Counted from the stretch's first letter, positions 1 through 9,716 are shown. The stretch: DNA of 64,000 bases from an uncultured Psychroserpens sp. (GCF_947500255.1 NZ_CANMRL010000001.1:1116001-1180000), one strand, 5' to 3'. The notes: generated from the letters alone by a model not told the origin. Made by a program: numbers and translations.

Positions 1-1901
1 ACAGAAAAGTGCATTTGTCCTCAGAAGACTTGAACCAGCTCCTAGAAGGGTCATCTGCAAATGCAATAAAATCTGTAGAGGTGATTACAAACCCTTCAGC
101 ACGATATGATGCAGAAAGCGGCGTTGTTTTAAATATCGTTATGAGTAAAAACCTCATTACAGGCTATAGAGGAACTGTCTCTACAAAATATACACAAGGT
201 GTTTTTCCGAGATATAATGCGGGAACTAGTCATTTCTTTAAAAATGAAAACCTCAGCTTTAACGTTAATTACGATTATACTAAAAGTAAAATAAATAGAG
301 ATGGTGATGATGTTATAAATTATTTGGATAATACAAACACCTTGGATCAGAATTGGCGCTCTGTCACTAATCGAAATACATGGTCTGAAACACATAGCTT
401 AAATGCTAATTTTGACTATTTTATCGATGATAATAATACATTGAGCTTATCAACTAATACATTGTTTGTGCCATATTTTAAATATGTAATTACCAATAAC
501 ACAACAATTAGGGATAACAACAATGCTTTTTTATCTAGATTTACAGCTGATAATTTATCTAGAGATGATAAATATAATTTAGGTTTTGATTTAGATTTTA
601 ACCACAATTTCACAAAAGGACAATTAACATTTAATTCCCACTTTACTTCATATAATTATGAAAGAAGTCAGAGTGTGTTGAGCAACTTTTTTGACGTTAA
701 TGATGATTTTCAAAATGCATCAGCATTTAATACTAACGCAAACCAGGACACTCAAATTTTTGCAGCAAAATTAGATTATAGTTTACCGCTAAGTGAGAAT
801 TCAAATTTTGAAACTGGAATTAAAATGTCTAATATTAAAACCGAGAGTGATATTATACAATTTGATGTTGATATTAACACAGGAACAGAAACTGTTGATA
901 CAGAAAACACAGATGCTTTTGATTATGACGAGCGTATATATGCTGGATATGTCAACTATTCATCTAGTACCGAAAAGTATAACCTCAATATTGGACTAAG
1001 AGCTGAACAAACGGATGTTGATGGGCAATCGCCTTTAACCAACGTATCTAATATGCAAAACTACTTAGAATTGTTTCCTAATTTAAGTTTTCAATATAAC
1101 ATTTCTGATGGGTACAGCGCCTATGTAAATTACAAACGAAGTATTTTAAGACCTAGTTATACCGATTTAAATCCGTTTCGTTTTTTCTTTAATGACAACT
1201 ATGTGATCACGGGAAACCCTAATCTCGTACCAACCTTTTTAGATCATTATGTAATTGGTGCGACTTTATTTGACCTGGTTACTATTGAGGCCTATTATGA
1301 CAATTATGATGGTGCTATTTCTGAAATTCCTAGACAAGACAATACAAACAATATTATTGAGTATACTTCGGTTAACTTCGATAAAACGATTGAATATGGC
1401 TTCGATTTTTTAATCGATTTTAATATCACCGAACATTGGAACACCTATTTCGTTACGTCATTCTATAATATTGAAGAAGAAACCAATTTTGGTAATGGAC
1501 TTGTTAATCAGAGTCAGTGGTCTAATTATTCAAATATTACCAATACTATATCCTTTCTAGAAGACCGAAGTCTTAATGTATTTTTAGATGTGATATGGAT
1601 TGGCAAGAATCTTCAAGCATTTCAGATTGTTGAAGACCGATTATTTAGTCAGATTGCCATCTCAAAAACACTATTCAAAAAGCAAGGGACGATTACACTC
1701 AGCGCTGGAGATTTATTTAATATGCAAGATGAAAAATCGCGCGTGAGATATCAAAACCAATTTAATTTTAGCCGATCTGATATCGATAATCGCTATGTGA
1801 CTTTAGGTTTTCGATACAAATTTGGAAACACAAAGTTAGAAACCAATCAGAGAAAAATAGATCGCGAAGAACGTGATCGATTAAATAAAGAAGGAAATTA
1901 A
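1..1901 (+). CDS. Outer-membrane beta-barrel / TonB-dependent receptor-like protein, 5' end outside window
   Basis: Outer-membrane barrel protein of the OMP_b-brl_3/TonB-receptor type. The first visible residues (HLSSEDLNQLLE, SVEVITNPSARYDAE) are the end of a TonB plug domain, which precedes the barrel in this family. The rest is a long run of alternating aromatic/polar strands, ending in a short charged tail (ERDRLNKEGN) typical of the family. The frame is open to base 1, so the signal peptide, any CNA-B-like domain and most of the plug lie upstream; the GTG at 9 is not a real start. It converges with the PD40 lipoprotein gene 8 nt away. Substrate is unknown: this subgroup lacks a SusD partner here, so a glycan role is not supported. 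Confidence 0.85.
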   Translation, partial: RKVHLSSEDLNQLLEGSSANAIKSVEVITNPSARYDAESGVVLNIVMSKNLITGYRGTVSTKYTQGVFPRYNAGTSHFFKNENLSFNVNYDYTKSKINRDGDDVINYLDNTNTLDQNWRSVTNRNTWSETHSLNANFDYFIDDNNTLSLSTNTLFVPYFKYVITNNTTIRDNNNAFLSRFTADNLSRDDKYNLGFDLDFNHNFTKGQLTFNSHFTSYNYERSQSVLSNFFDVNDDFQNASAFNTNANQDTQIFAAKLDYSLPLSENSNFETGIKMSNIKTESDIIQFDVDINTGTETVDTENTDAFDYDERIYAGYVNYSSSTEKYNLNIGLRAEQTDVDGQSPLTNVSNMQNYLELFPNLSFQYNISDGYSAYVNYKRSILRPSYTDLNPFRFFFNDNYVITGNPNLVPTFLDHYVIGATLFDLVTIEAYYDNYDGAISEIPRQDNTNNIIEYTSVNFDKTIEYGFDFLIDFNITEHWNTYFVTSFYNIEEETNFGNGLVNQSQWSNYSNITNTISFLEDRSLNVFLDVIWIGKNLQAFQIVEDRLFSQIAISKTLFKKQGTITLSAGDLFNMQDEKSRVRYQNQFNFSRSDIDNRYVTLGFRYKFGNTKLETNQRKIDREERDRLNKEGN

Positions 1902-1908
1902 CGAATAA

Positions 1909-3024
1909 TTAGTCCTGCCACTCTGCTATAAATAGATTGGTGTCTCGTCCACCACCATTGTTACGATTAGACGAAAATGCTAAATACTTACCATTATTAG
2001 AAAACACAGGAAAAGCATCAAAAGTTTCACCATGTGTCACACGCTCAAGGTTTCTTCCATCAATATCGATCAAGTATAAGTTGAATGGAAACCCTCGCTC
2101 TGCTTCAAAATTAGAAGAGAATAAAATTTTCTCTCCTGAAGGATGAAAAAACGGACTCCAATTGGCATTTCCTAAATCGGTTAATTGGCGAAGATCACTA
2201 CCATCAGCATTACAGATATATAACTCCATTTCGGTAGGTTCTACTAAACCTTCGGCTAGTAAATCTTTATAAGCTTTAATTTCTTCTTCTGTTTTTGGAC
2301 GCGAAGAGCGGAAAATTAATTTTGTTCCGTCAGGAGAAAAGAAAGCACCACCATCATAACCCAACTCATTAGTAATTTGCTTTACATCAGTACCATCAAT
2401 GTTCATCGTGTACAATTCTAAATCACCGCTTCTAGTTGAAGTAAATACGATTTTATCACCCTTTGGAGATACTGTTGGCTCTGCATCATAACCTATTTCA
2501 TTAGTTAGTTGTTTTACAATATTACCTTCTAAATCGGCAACAAAAATATCATAACTATCATAGATTGGCCAGATGTATTTTCCGTTTTTACGTAATGGAG
2601 TATCTGGACAAGCGTCATCACCTAAATGTGTTGAGGCGTAAATAATATGCTTGTTGTCTGGCAAAAAGTAAGAGCAAGTTGTACGCCCTTTCCCTGTACT
2701 TATCATTGGAGGTGCCACACTATCCATAAATGTCTCATTTACATTCATTAAGAACATTTGATCGCAACCTACATTCCAAGCTTTATTGTTAGATTGAAAT
2801 ACGATTTGTTTGTCATCAAAACTCCAATAAGCTTCAGCATTATCACCACCAAAAGTAACTTGTCTAATTGATTTGAAGTGTTTTTCCCCAGGATATATCA
2901 ACGAGTCTTTTGAGGTATCTGAAACTTCAGTTTGCGTTTCTTTTTCTACTTCAGAAGTCGTTTTAGAATCGTTTTTACAATTAAAAAATAAAACTCCTAA
3001 TATTAAAATGTATGCGTATTTCAT
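1909..3024 (-). CDS. TolB-like PD40 beta-propeller lipoprotein
   Basis: 371 aa. An N-terminal lipoprotein signal (MKYAYILILGVLFFNC) predicts anchoring to a membrane facing the periplasm. At least four PD40/TolB-type propeller blades follow, each with the pattern SPxGxKIxFxSxRxGxxxLY; examples are PKGDKIVFTSTRSGDLELY and FSPDGTKLIFRSSRP. Such propellers bind proteins or peptides; no catalytic domain is attached. Divergent from the M28 peptidase gene with 39 nt between the starts, so the two may share control and act together on periplasmic peptides (inference). Length fits a stand-alone six- or seven-bladed propeller. Confidence 0.85.
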   Translation of the reverse strand: MKYAYILILGVLFFNCKNDSKTTSEVEKETQTEVSDTSKDSLIYPGEKHFKSIRQVTFGGDNAEAYWSFDDKQIVFQSNNKAWNVGCDQMFLMNVNETFMDSVAPPMISTGKGRTTCSYFLPDNKHIIYASTHLGDDACPDTPLRKNGKYIWPIYDSYDIFVADLEGNIVKQLTNEIGYDAEPTVSPKGDKIVFTSTRSGDLELYTMNIDGTDVKQITNELGYDGGAFFSPDGTKLIFRSSRPKTEEEIKAYKDLLAEGLVEPTEMELYICNADGSDLRQLTDLGNANWSPFFHPSGEKILFSSNFEAERGFPFNLYLIDIDGRNLERVTHGETFDAFPVFSNNGKYLAFSSNRNNGGGRDTNLFIAEWQD

Positions 3025-3039
3025 ATGACAATTATTAAC

Positions 3040-3047
3040 TAAATTTG
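3040..3047 (+). promoter_or_regulatory. Bacteroidota -7 element upstream of M28 peptidase
   Basis: TAAATTTG fits the Bacteroidota -7 consensus TAnnTTTG and lies 16 nt before the ATG at 3064, predicting a very short leader. No convincing -33 TTG is present about 20 nt upstream, so support is partial. Confidence 0.4.
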
Positions 3048-3063
3048 TGCAAAATTAAGATAT

Positions 3064-4314
3064 ATGCGTATCAATCACATAATTATTGTTCTTTTTTTGA
3101 CGGTTTTTACTGCTTGTAAAAAAGATTCCAAAACAGAAATTAGACCTGTTTCTATTGAAGAAGATGTTGTTTTTTTAGCTTCAGATGAGCTTGAAGGGAG
3201 ACAAACAGGGACCGATGGAGAAAAAGCAGCAGCAGAATATATTGCCAAACGTTTTGAAAATTTAGGACTAACAGCCAAAGGAACTAACGGCTATTTTCAA
3301 ACCTTTTCATTCAAACCCCAAACAGATCCACATCAAGAAGTTAACTATACTGTAAAAGATGGAGACAGCACAATCACCGGAACTAACGTTATTGGTTTTT
3401 TAGACAATAAAGCTGAGAATACCATTATCATTGGAGCACATTATGATCATTTAGGATATGGAGCCGAAGGATCACTTTATAGAGGTGAAACACAGGAAAT
3501 TCACAATGGAGCAGATGATAATGCAAGTGGTGTTGCAGTGATGTTGAACCTAGCGAAAAAGTTAGCATCAGAGAATAAAGGAAACAACTACTTATTTATG
3601 GCGTTTTCTGGAGAAGAGATGGGCTTATTAGGATCTAATTATTTCACCAAAAATGCAACTATTGATTTATCTAAAGCTAACTATATGATTAATATGGATA
3701 TGGTTGGTCGATTAAAAGAAGATAATACTTTAGCAGTATATGGTGTTGGAACTTCTCCTATTTTAAAGCAGGTGGTCAAGGCCAATAACTCGAAATTCAA
3801 GATCATTCAAAATGAATCTGGCGTTGGCCCAAGTGATCACACCTCTTTTTATAATAGCAACATACCTGTAATGCATTTTTTTACTGGCCAACATGAGGAT
3901 TACCATAAACCTGGTGACGATACTCAAAAGTTGAATTATGAGGGTATGGATTTAATTTCAAATTATCTTTTTGATATCATTTCAGATCTTGATGATAATG
4001 GAAAGTTACCGTTCAGAAAAACAAAAAATGAAAGTGATAACACGCCTAGATTTAAAGTAGGTCTAGGGGTTATTCCAGATTATTTATATGATGGAAAAGG
4101 CATGAGAATAGATGGTGTTAGTGAAGATAAAGCTGCTCAAAGAGCTGGACTTCAAAAAGGTGATATTGTCATCAAGCTAGGTGATAGCTTAGTAACAGAT
4201 ATGAATAGCTATATGCGCGCTTTGTCAAGTTTTGAAGAAGGAGATAAAACCAAAGTGGTTGTGAAGAGAGGTGATGAAGAGGTTGAAAAAGACATTGAAT
4301 TTCAAAAGTTTTAA
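3064..4314 (+). CDS. M28 family metallopeptidase with C-terminal PDZ domain, lipoprotein
   Basis: 416 aa zinc aminopeptidase-like protein. The lipobox (LTVFTAC) gives a periplasm-facing lipoprotein. Peptidase M28 zinc ligands are visible in order: GAHYDHLG (His), GADDNASG (Asp bridging), GEEMGLLGS (catalytic Glu/ligand Glu), NMDMVGR (Asp) and a late His in VMHFFTGQHEDYH. A PDZ domain occupies about residues 330-416 (GVSEDKAAQRAGLQKGDIVIKLGD). The M28-PDZ architecture is common in Bacteroidota. The next gene begins directly after its stop codon, so the two are translationally linked. Confidence 0.92.
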   Translation: MRINHIIIVLFLTVFTACKKDSKTEIRPVSIEEDVVFLASDELEGRQTGTDGEKAAAEYIAKRFENLGLTAKGTNGYFQTFSFKPQTDPHQEVNYTVKDGDSTITGTNVIGFLDNKAENTIIIGAHYDHLGYGAEGSLYRGETQEIHNGADDNASGVAVMLNLAKKLASENKGNNYLFMAFSGEEMGLLGSNYFTKNATIDLSKANYMINMDMVGRLKEDNTLAVYGVGTSPILKQVVKANNSKFKIIQNESGVGPSDHTSFYNSNIPVMHFFTGQHEDYHKPGDDTQKLNYEGMDLISNYLFDIISDLDDNGKLPFRKTKNESDNTPRFKVGLGVIPDYLYDGKGMRIDGVSEDKAAQRAGLQKGDIVIKLGDSLVTDMNSYMRALSSFEEGDKTKVVVKRGDEEVEKDIEFQKF

Positions 4315-4725
4315 GTGCTAAAAACCAAAAACGATTTTATCCATAAAATTCACTTGATCATTTCGGTGGTTATTGTTGTTCCCGTTGCTATTCTATATGC
4401 TTTTTATCCTGAATCTCAATTCGAATTGTTTCCTAAAACCATAGATGAACACAATTTTTATAAGGCAGTAATGGGATTGTATTTAGGCTTTTCTATATTA
4501 TGGTTCATAGGGATAGTAAAACCCAACTATCTTAAAACGGCACTCATTTCAAATATCGTTTTTATGCTAGGTTTGGGTTTAGGAAGGGTGTTAAGTATCA
4601 TTTTAGATGGACAACCAAGCTTTGGTTATACTTTCGGGACAATCGCAGAATTGTGTCTTGGAATCTATGGGTTTTGGGTTTTAAATAGATATAAAACCCT
4701 AAATGAAGGTTCAACAAATTCATAA
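4315..4725 (+). CDS. DUF4345 family membrane protein
   Basis: 136 aa with four predicted membrane helices (about 12-30, 47-66, 75-95, 105-125). Sequence pattern (FYPESQFELFP early, AVMGLYLGFSILW, GLGLGRVLSIILDGQPS) matches the DUF4345 family of unknown function. Start chosen as the GTG that abuts the stop of the M28 peptidase gene (no spacer), which implies translational coupling. No catalytic residues are recognisable. Confidence 0.75.
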   Translation: MLKTKNDFIHKIHLIISVVIVVPVAILYAFYPESQFELFPKTIDEHNFYKAVMGLYLGFSILWFIGIVKPNYLKTALISNIVFMLGLGLGRVLSIILDGQPSFGYTFGTIAELCLGIYGFWVLNRYKTLNEGSTNS

Positions 4726-4770
4726 ACGCTTCAAATAGGCATTACAATGACTAAATTAACTCTTTCGTCA

Positions 4771-6300
4771 TTATTCTTTATAAAAATCATAGGTCGTTCT
4801 TTCTACGCTTGGATGTAATTTTAAAGTAAATTTCACGACGTTATTATTTTCAATGACAAAAGGAAAAACGGACTCGCCATATAACGGATTATTAAAAACC
4901 GCATAGAACTCATTATTTTTTAAGTGCATTAATTTAACCTTTAAGTCTTTGTGATGTTCAAAATCGATTCGCAATTCATCTTCTCCTACTTTTTTAATGC
5001 TTAACATACCGTAAACTTCGTTTTTATAAGAACCTTCAAAACGATCGAGAGAAACCGATGGTTTATTATTTTCGGCCACTTCTTTTAAACGTAAATCTTT
5101 TTCTGTTTTTTCTCTCTCTTTTCCCCTTTCATAAAAACTTCTATATAATTGACTATAGTTGTTTCTAGGTAAATCTAAGTAGGCATCTAGGATATCCCAT
5201 TTTAGTGCTTCAAAAAAATAATTTTGATCAGTGTTTGTCAAAATTACAATTCCGATATTTTTTTCAGGAACGGTAGTCACAGAGGTTACATAACCATGGA
5301 TTCCTCCAGTATGCATGATTAATTTATGACCTTCATAGTCTTGTAAATCCCAACCTAATCCATATAATGAAAAATGGCTTTTATTAAATGGGTGCCAACT
5401 ATTTCCTTGAATACTTCTTGGATATATAGTTTGATCGATAGCTCTTTTTGGTATGACTTGCGCTCCATTATATGTGCCATTATTTAATAAGGCAATTACC
5501 CACTTACTCATATCGGTAATGGATGAAGAAATACTGCCAGCTGGAGCAGTTGCATCGATGTCGCCATATGGAATAATTTTCAACTTTCCATCTACAATTG
5601 TATGCGCTAATGTTGTATTGGTAGCAGACTTAATTTCTTCGGAAAGAGCAAGAGAGTTATTCATTTCAAGAGGAATAAATATTTTTGTTCTCAATTGCTC
5701 AGCCCATGTTTTGTTTGATGAAGCTTTTATAATTTCACCAGCAATTGTATACCCTGTATTAAAGTATCCCCAAGTCTCTCTATAGTCATAAGTAGGCTCT
5801 ATTAAAGCGAATTTTTTTATAATGTCTTCAGAAGATAATTCATTGTCGAAATTTAAAAAGTCACCTTGAAAGGTTTCAAAACCTACGCGATGAGAGAGAA
5901 TGTCTAAAACATTAACCTTTTCAGTTAGCCATGGGTCCTTTAATTTAAAGTATGGCAACCATTTTTTAACAGGGTCTTTTAAAGAAAATAGTTTTTCTTC
6001 TGCCAATGTGGCCATTAAAATTGAGGTAAATGCCTTAGAATTACTTCCAATCATAAACAAAGAGTTTTCATCTAAAGGAGCATTCGACTCTATATCTTTA
6101 ACACCATTTACTATAGTTTTAACAATTTTTCCATCTTTAATAATAGCAACGGCAACTGCAGGAATTTGCCATAGCTTTTGTTCTGTTTTAATATAAGATT
6201 CTAAGCTATCTTTAATAAATTGAGGTTGATTATCTTGAGAGTAAAGGCTGTAGCCTAGTAGAACAAACAGCGTAGTGATTTTTTGTAACCTATTCATCAT
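4771..6300 (-). CDS. Serine hydrolase, beta-lactamase/class C PBP family
   Basis: 509 aa with an N-terminal signal peptide (ITTLFVLLGYSLYSQ). The beta-lactamase class C/AmpH-like fold is shown by the SxxK motif GSNSKAF near residue 86, YFNTGY as the YxN element, and HTGGIHGY as the KTG-equivalent HxG motif. A C-terminal extension of about 110 aa (SVSLDRFEGSYKNEVYG onward) resembles the DUF3471 tail often fused to these enzymes. Likely a periplasmic peptidase or esterase; true beta-lactamase activity is not implied. Convergent with the DUF4345 gene. Confidence 0.9.
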   Translation of the reverse strand: MMNRLQKITTLFVLLGYSLYSQDNQPQFIKDSLESYIKTEQKLWQIPAVAVAIIKDGKIVKTIVNGVKDIESNAPLDENSLFMIGSNSKAFTSILMATLAEEKLFSLKDPVKKWLPYFKLKDPWLTEKVNVLDILSHRVGFETFQGDFLNFDNELSSEDIIKKFALIEPTYDYRETWGYFNTGYTIAGEIIKASSNKTWAEQLRTKIFIPLEMNNSLALSEEIKSATNTTLAHTIVDGKLKIIPYGDIDATAPAGSISSSITDMSKWVIALLNNGTYNGAQVIPKRAIDQTIYPRSIQGNSWHPFNKSHFSLYGLGWDLQDYEGHKLIMHTGGIHGYVTSVTTVPEKNIGIVILTNTDQNYFFEALKWDILDAYLDLPRNNYSQLYRSFYERGKEREKTEKDLRLKEVAENNKPSVSLDRFEGSYKNEVYGMLSIKKVGEDELRIDFEHHKDLKVKLMHLKNNEFYAVFNNPLYGESVFPFVIENNNVVKFTLKLHPSVERTTYDFYKE

Positions 6301-6422
6301 TATGTCTTTTTATGAATGTATTTTTTTTAAAACCGAAAGATTAATGTTTAAAAATACAACAATTATTAAGTGAATAGTAGGTTTGTTCAAAAAGCATTAA
6401 TTTTGCGCAAAATAAAACAAGT

Positions 6423-7415
6423 TTGGTAAAAATAGGTGATATAGAACTTCCAGATTTTCCATTGCTTTTAGCGCCAATGGAAGATGTAAGCGACCCTCCT
6501 TTTCGCGCTTTGTGTAAGGAACAAGGAGCCGATGTCGTTTATACTGAATTTATCTCTAGTGAAGGCTTAATTCGCGATGCTGCTAAAAGTGTCATGAAAC
6601 TTGATATCTATGAAAAGGAACGTCCAGTTGGTATTCAAATTTTTGGAGCTAATATGGACAGTATGCTTCAGACTATTGATATTGTAGAAAAGTCAAATCC
6701 AGATATTATTGACATCAATTTTGGGTGTCCAGTTAAAAAGGTCGTAAGTAAAGGCGCAGGAGCAGGAATCTTAAAAGATATTTGCATGATGGAAAGCTTA
6801 ACTGCCGAAATGGTTAAGCGCACCAATCTACCTGTAACTGTAAAAACACGCTTAGGCTGGGATCATGATTCTATAAAGATTGTTGAGGTAGCAGAACGGC
6901 TTCAGGATGTTGGTTGTAAAGCAATTTCTATCCATGGAAGAACACGTGCGCAAATGTACAAAGGTGAAGCCGATTGGAAACCTATTGCACAAGTAAAGAA
7001 CAACCCGAGAATGCACATTCCTGTATTTGGAAATGGCGACGTCGATTCTCCAGAAAAAGCGGCGCTTATGCGAGATAGTTTTGGTTTAGACGGTTGTATG
7101 ATTGGTCGTGCAACTATAGGAAACCCTTGGTTTTTTAAGCAGGTAAAGCACTTTTTTGAAACTGGAGAACATTTACCTCCTATATCAATGGCTGAACGTG
7201 TTGAAGCAGCGAGACGACACTTGCAAATGTCTATTGATTGGAAAGGTGAAAAACTTGGTGTTTTTGAAACTAGACGCCATTATACCAATTACTTTAAAGG
7301 CATTCCAAACTTTAAAGAACACCGAATGAAAATGGTGACTAGCGATGATTCAAAAGATGTATTTGCAGCTTTTGATGAGGTGTTAGACAAATTTGCTAAC
7401 CACCAATTTGTTTAG
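6423..7415 (+). CDS. dusB: tRNA-dihydrouridine synthase
   Basis: 330 aa FMN-dependent enzyme reducing uridines in the tRNA D-loop. Diagnostic motifs: PLLLAPMEDVSDPPFR at the N-terminus, INFGCPVKKVVSKGAGAG (catalytic Cys), KTRLGWD, SIHGRTRAQMYKGEADW and GNGDVDSP/MIGRATIGNPWFF for FMN binding. The start is the TTG at 6423, giving MVKIGDIELP, the usual Bacteroidota N-terminus; no ATG is available. The upstream TAATTTTG at 6398-6405 fits a -7 element. Convergent with the ABC permease gene, 4 nt apart, without a visible terminator. Confidence 0.93.
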   Translation: MVKIGDIELPDFPLLLAPMEDVSDPPFRALCKEQGADVVYTEFISSEGLIRDAAKSVMKLDIYEKERPVGIQIFGANMDSMLQTIDIVEKSNPDIIDINFGCPVKKVVSKGAGAGILKDICMMESLTAEMVKRTNLPVTVKTRLGWDHDSIKIVEVAERLQDVGCKAISIHGRTRAQMYKGEADWKPIAQVKNNPRMHIPVFGNGDVDSPEKAALMRDSFGLDGCMIGRATIGNPWFFKQVKHFFETGEHLPPISMAERVEAARRHLQMSIDWKGEKLGVFETRRHYTNYFKGIPNFKEHRMKMVTSDDSKDVFAAFDEVLDKFANHQFV

Positions 7416-7419
7416 AAAA

Positions 7420-8622
7420 CTATCCCTTTACTAAGTTTTTTGTAATACGTTGTGAAGCTAGTTTTGAGGCTAAAAGTCCTAAAACAACAATTGTTAGAAT
7501 CACTATCACAAAGTTGACAACCTTTAACTCCACAGGATAAGGAAGTGATGGTGTTAACATAATGAGTGCAAATTGCTTTTGTAAAAAGACAATAATAAAT
7601 CCTAAAGCGAGTCCAATAGTTCCGGCTAGAATAGTCATTAAACTGCCTTGTAAAAAGAAAATACGCCTAATATCTTTTGTAGTTGTACCAAGGTTAAATA
7701 GAGTGCTTATTGATTCCTTTTTATCTAAGATCATCATAATCAATGCACCAATCACATTAAATAATGCAATAATGATTACCAAAGTAAAAATGAGATATAC
7801 AGCCACATTTTCGGTGTTGAGCATCTTATAAAGTGCATCATTAAGTTGTGCTCTATCTTTAACTTCTATAGCATTTCCCAATGCTGTTTGTAAGGCACTG
7901 GCAACTTCTGCTTGGTCTACACCTGTGGTAAGTTTAAATTCCAGCGAAGACACCTGGTTATCATCATAGTTGAGTAAATATCTGGCCGTTTCAATATTAG
8001 AAAAAATGTATTCATTATTCAGTTCTTCATTGATATCTAATATCCCAACATTATAGGCTTTAACAGTTGTAAATGCACCTTTAACTGAAGTGATTTGTCC
8101 TTTTCCAGGTTTCGGCACATATATTTTTTGATGTCGTGTCAAGTCTAAGGTACCATAAGATAGTTTTCGCGACACACCGCCTCCAGATACAATTTGATCG
8201 GTACCGCGTTCGAGCCAATTTCCGTAGTAGATTCTAGAATCTATAGCTGTAATTTTAGTGAAATTCTCATCAACACCTTTTAAGGTTACGATTTGATGTT
8301 TGTTATCAAACTCTAAGATCACCCGTTCTTCAATAATTTTTGAGTAGCCTTGAATACCATCTATAGATTGTATAGCAAGGACATCCTTTTCTGAAAGCGT
8401 AAATGATTTCCTTTTAGAAGGAACTACTTTTAGATCTGGATCCACAAACGATGAAAACTCTAAGCTGAAGGTTTTTAATCCAGCAAAACCAGAAAGCACA
8501 ATAAACAAAGCAGCAGAGGCAATGACAGTTCCTGAAGCTGCAATAATGGTCATGATATTTATAGAATTATTGCTGCTTTTAGAAAACAGATACCGCTTTG
8601 CTATGTATAATGAGACGTTCAT
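7420..8622 (-). CDS. FtsX/LolC-type ABC transporter permease
   Basis: 400 aa. The N-terminal segment MNVSLYIAKRYLFSKSSNNSINIMTIIA and the first membrane helix precede a long periplasmic MacB-PCD-like domain (about 40-270). Three C-terminal helices follow, an FtsX fold. This is the LolC/LolE-like permease class that extracts lipoproteins or lipids from the inner membrane; the cognate ATPase is not adjacent. It lies downstream of rbfA on the same strand (39-nt gap), a common flavobacterial pairing, so probably co-transcribed. Exact substrate not determinable. Confidence 0.85.
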   Translation of the reverse strand: MNVSLYIAKRYLFSKSSNNSINIMTIIAASGTVIASAALFIVLSGFAGLKTFSLEFSSFVDPDLKVVPSKRKSFTLSEKDVLAIQSIDGIQGYSKIIEERVILEFDNKHQIVTLKGVDENFTKITAIDSRIYYGNWLERGTDQIVSGGGVSRKLSYGTLDLTRHQKIYVPKPGKGQITSVKGAFTTVKAYNVGILDINEELNNEYIFSNIETARYLLNYDDNQVSSLEFKLTTGVDQAEVASALQTALGNAIEVKDRAQLNDALYKMLNTENVAVYLIFTLVIIIALFNVIGALIMMILDKKESISTLFNLGTTTKDIRRIFFLQGSLMTILAGTIGLALGFIIVFLQKQFALIMLTPSLPYPVELKVVNFVIVILTIVVLGLLASKLASQRITKNLVKG

Positions 8623-8661
8623 GCTCTTAGTTGTGAAAGGAAGATCAATGTTAAGATAGAA

Positions 8662-9057
8662 CTATTTTTTCTTACGTTTTTCTAACTGATCCTGATCCTT
8701 GATAGGATCATCTTCTCTTTTAAGAGAACGTTCTATGCCTTCAATGTACTCTAAAGAGTCGTCGATAAAGAATTCTAGATTTGGCATACGACGCAATTGG
8801 TTTTTGGTACGTTGTGCCAATTCGTGACGTATTAAGGGTGTGTTTGAGCGTATCCCTTTAAGTAATTCGTCGGCCTCTTTATTAGGAAAAATGCTGAGGT
8901 ATACTTTAGCGATTGATAAATCGGTTGTGACGCTCACTTTACTTACCGAAATAATCACACCTCGCAAACCACCATCGGTAGCTGCTTTTTGTAATACTTC
9001 GGCTAAATCTTGTTGGAGTATGCCTCCTATTTTTTTCTGTCTTTGTGTTTCTTCCAT
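8662..9057 (-). CDS. rbfA: Ribosome-binding factor A
   Basis: 131 aa KH-fold protein needed for late 30S maturation and 16S 5' end processing. Family features: QRQKKIGGILQQDLAEVLQK at the N-terminus, a central VSVTTDLSIAKVYLSIFP strand region, and RHELAQRTKNQLRRMPNLEFFIDDSLEY near the end. The C-terminal charged tail is usual in Bacteroidota. First gene of a two-gene unit with the downstream permease. Confidence 0.93.
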   Translation of the reverse strand: MEETQRQKKIGGILQQDLAEVLQKAATDGGLRGVIISVSKVSVTTDLSIAKVYLSIFPNKEADELLKGIRSNTPLIRHELAQRTKNQLRRMPNLEFFIDDSLEYIEGIERSLKREDDPIKDQDQLEKRKKK

Positions 9058-9180
9058 AGTTACTATAATAAGTAATCATCTGCAAAAGTAGATGATATTT
9101 AAGGATTATCTTATTTTTGATAGCAAAATTCATACCTTATCATAAGATTTCCGTTTAAACGGAAACCAAAATACGTTTAC

Positions 9181-9582
9181 ATGAAGAAAATTGAACATAT
9201 TGGTATTGCTGTAAAAGACCTTGAAGCGTCTAATACGTTGTTTGCTAAACTCTTTGGAAAAAAGCATTATAAAATTGAGGCTGTAGAGAGTGAAGGCGTT
9301 ATGACCTCTTTTTTTAAGGCAGGACCAAATAAAATTGAGTTGTTGCAAGCAACCAATGCAGACAGCCCAATAGCAAAATTCATTAAAAAAAAAGGTGAAG
9401 GCATTCATCATATTGCCTTTGCGGTAAAAGATATAGAAAAAGAAATCGAACGTTTAAAAGGCGAAGGATTTAAAATGATACATGAGAAACCCAAGAAAGG
9501 AGCCGATAATAAATTGATTGCCTTTTTGCATCCAAAAGCTACAAATGGCGTTCTCATTGAATTATGTCAGGATATTGACTAA
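9181..9582 (+). CDS. mce: Methylmalonyl-CoA epimerase
   Basis: 133 aa VOC-superfamily enzyme converting (R)- and (S)-methylmalonyl-CoA in propionate/succinate metabolism. Two VOC half-repeats begin at KIEHIGIAVKDLEAS and GIHHIAFAVKDIEKE, giving metal-binding His residues, with KIELLQ and GVLIELCQ supplying the Gln/Glu ligands and base. Length is normal. Stands alone, divergent from rbfA and followed by a tRNA gene. Confidence 0.92.
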   Translation: MKKIEHIGIAVKDLEASNTLFAKLFGKKHYKIEAVESEGVMTSFFKAGPNKIELLQATNADSPIAKFIKKKGEGIHHIAFAVKDIEKEIERLKGEGFKMIHEKPKKGADNKLIAFLHPKATNGVLIELCQDID

Positions 9583-9601
9583 TAATATTGGCATAAATTT
9601 C

Positions 9602-9632
9602 TTGCAGTCTTTGAAAATATGTAGTAATATTG
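9602..9632 (+). promoter_or_regulatory. Bacteroidota promoter for the CAU tRNA
   Basis: TTG at 9602-9604, a 20-nt spacer, then TAATATTG at 9625-9632 (consensus TAnnTTTG with one change). It predicts a start about 10 nt before the tRNA at 9643. Confidence 0.55.
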
Positions 9633-9642
9633 CAGCCTTATT

Positions 9643-9716
9643 GGTCCCATAGCTCAGTTGGTTAGAGCACCTGACTCATAATCAGGTGGTCCTTGGTTCG
9701 AGCCCAAGTGGGACCA
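9643..9716 (+). tRNA. tRNA with CAT anticodon (Ile2 or elongator Met)
   Basis: Full cloverleaf: acceptor GGTCCCA/TGGGACC, D stem GCTC/GAGC, anticodon stem CCTGA/TCAGG with loop CTCATAA (anticodon CAT), T-loop TTCGAGC, discriminator A. CCA is not encoded (ACTAA follows). C4-G69 and C5-G68 pairs are known TilS determinants in tRNA-Ile2, so lysidine-modified tRNA-Ile is favoured over Met, but this cannot be settled by eye. Confidence 0.92.

Noticed and set aside
9130-9411. 93-codon minus-strand frame opposite mce
   Set aside because: Fully antisense to the well-supported epimerase gene and without protein-like features.
9588-9604. Sigma-54 promoter (TGGCA..TTGC) before the tRNA at 9643
   Set aside because: The GG to GC distance is 14, not 12; the housekeeping-type TTG-N20-TAATATTG fits better.
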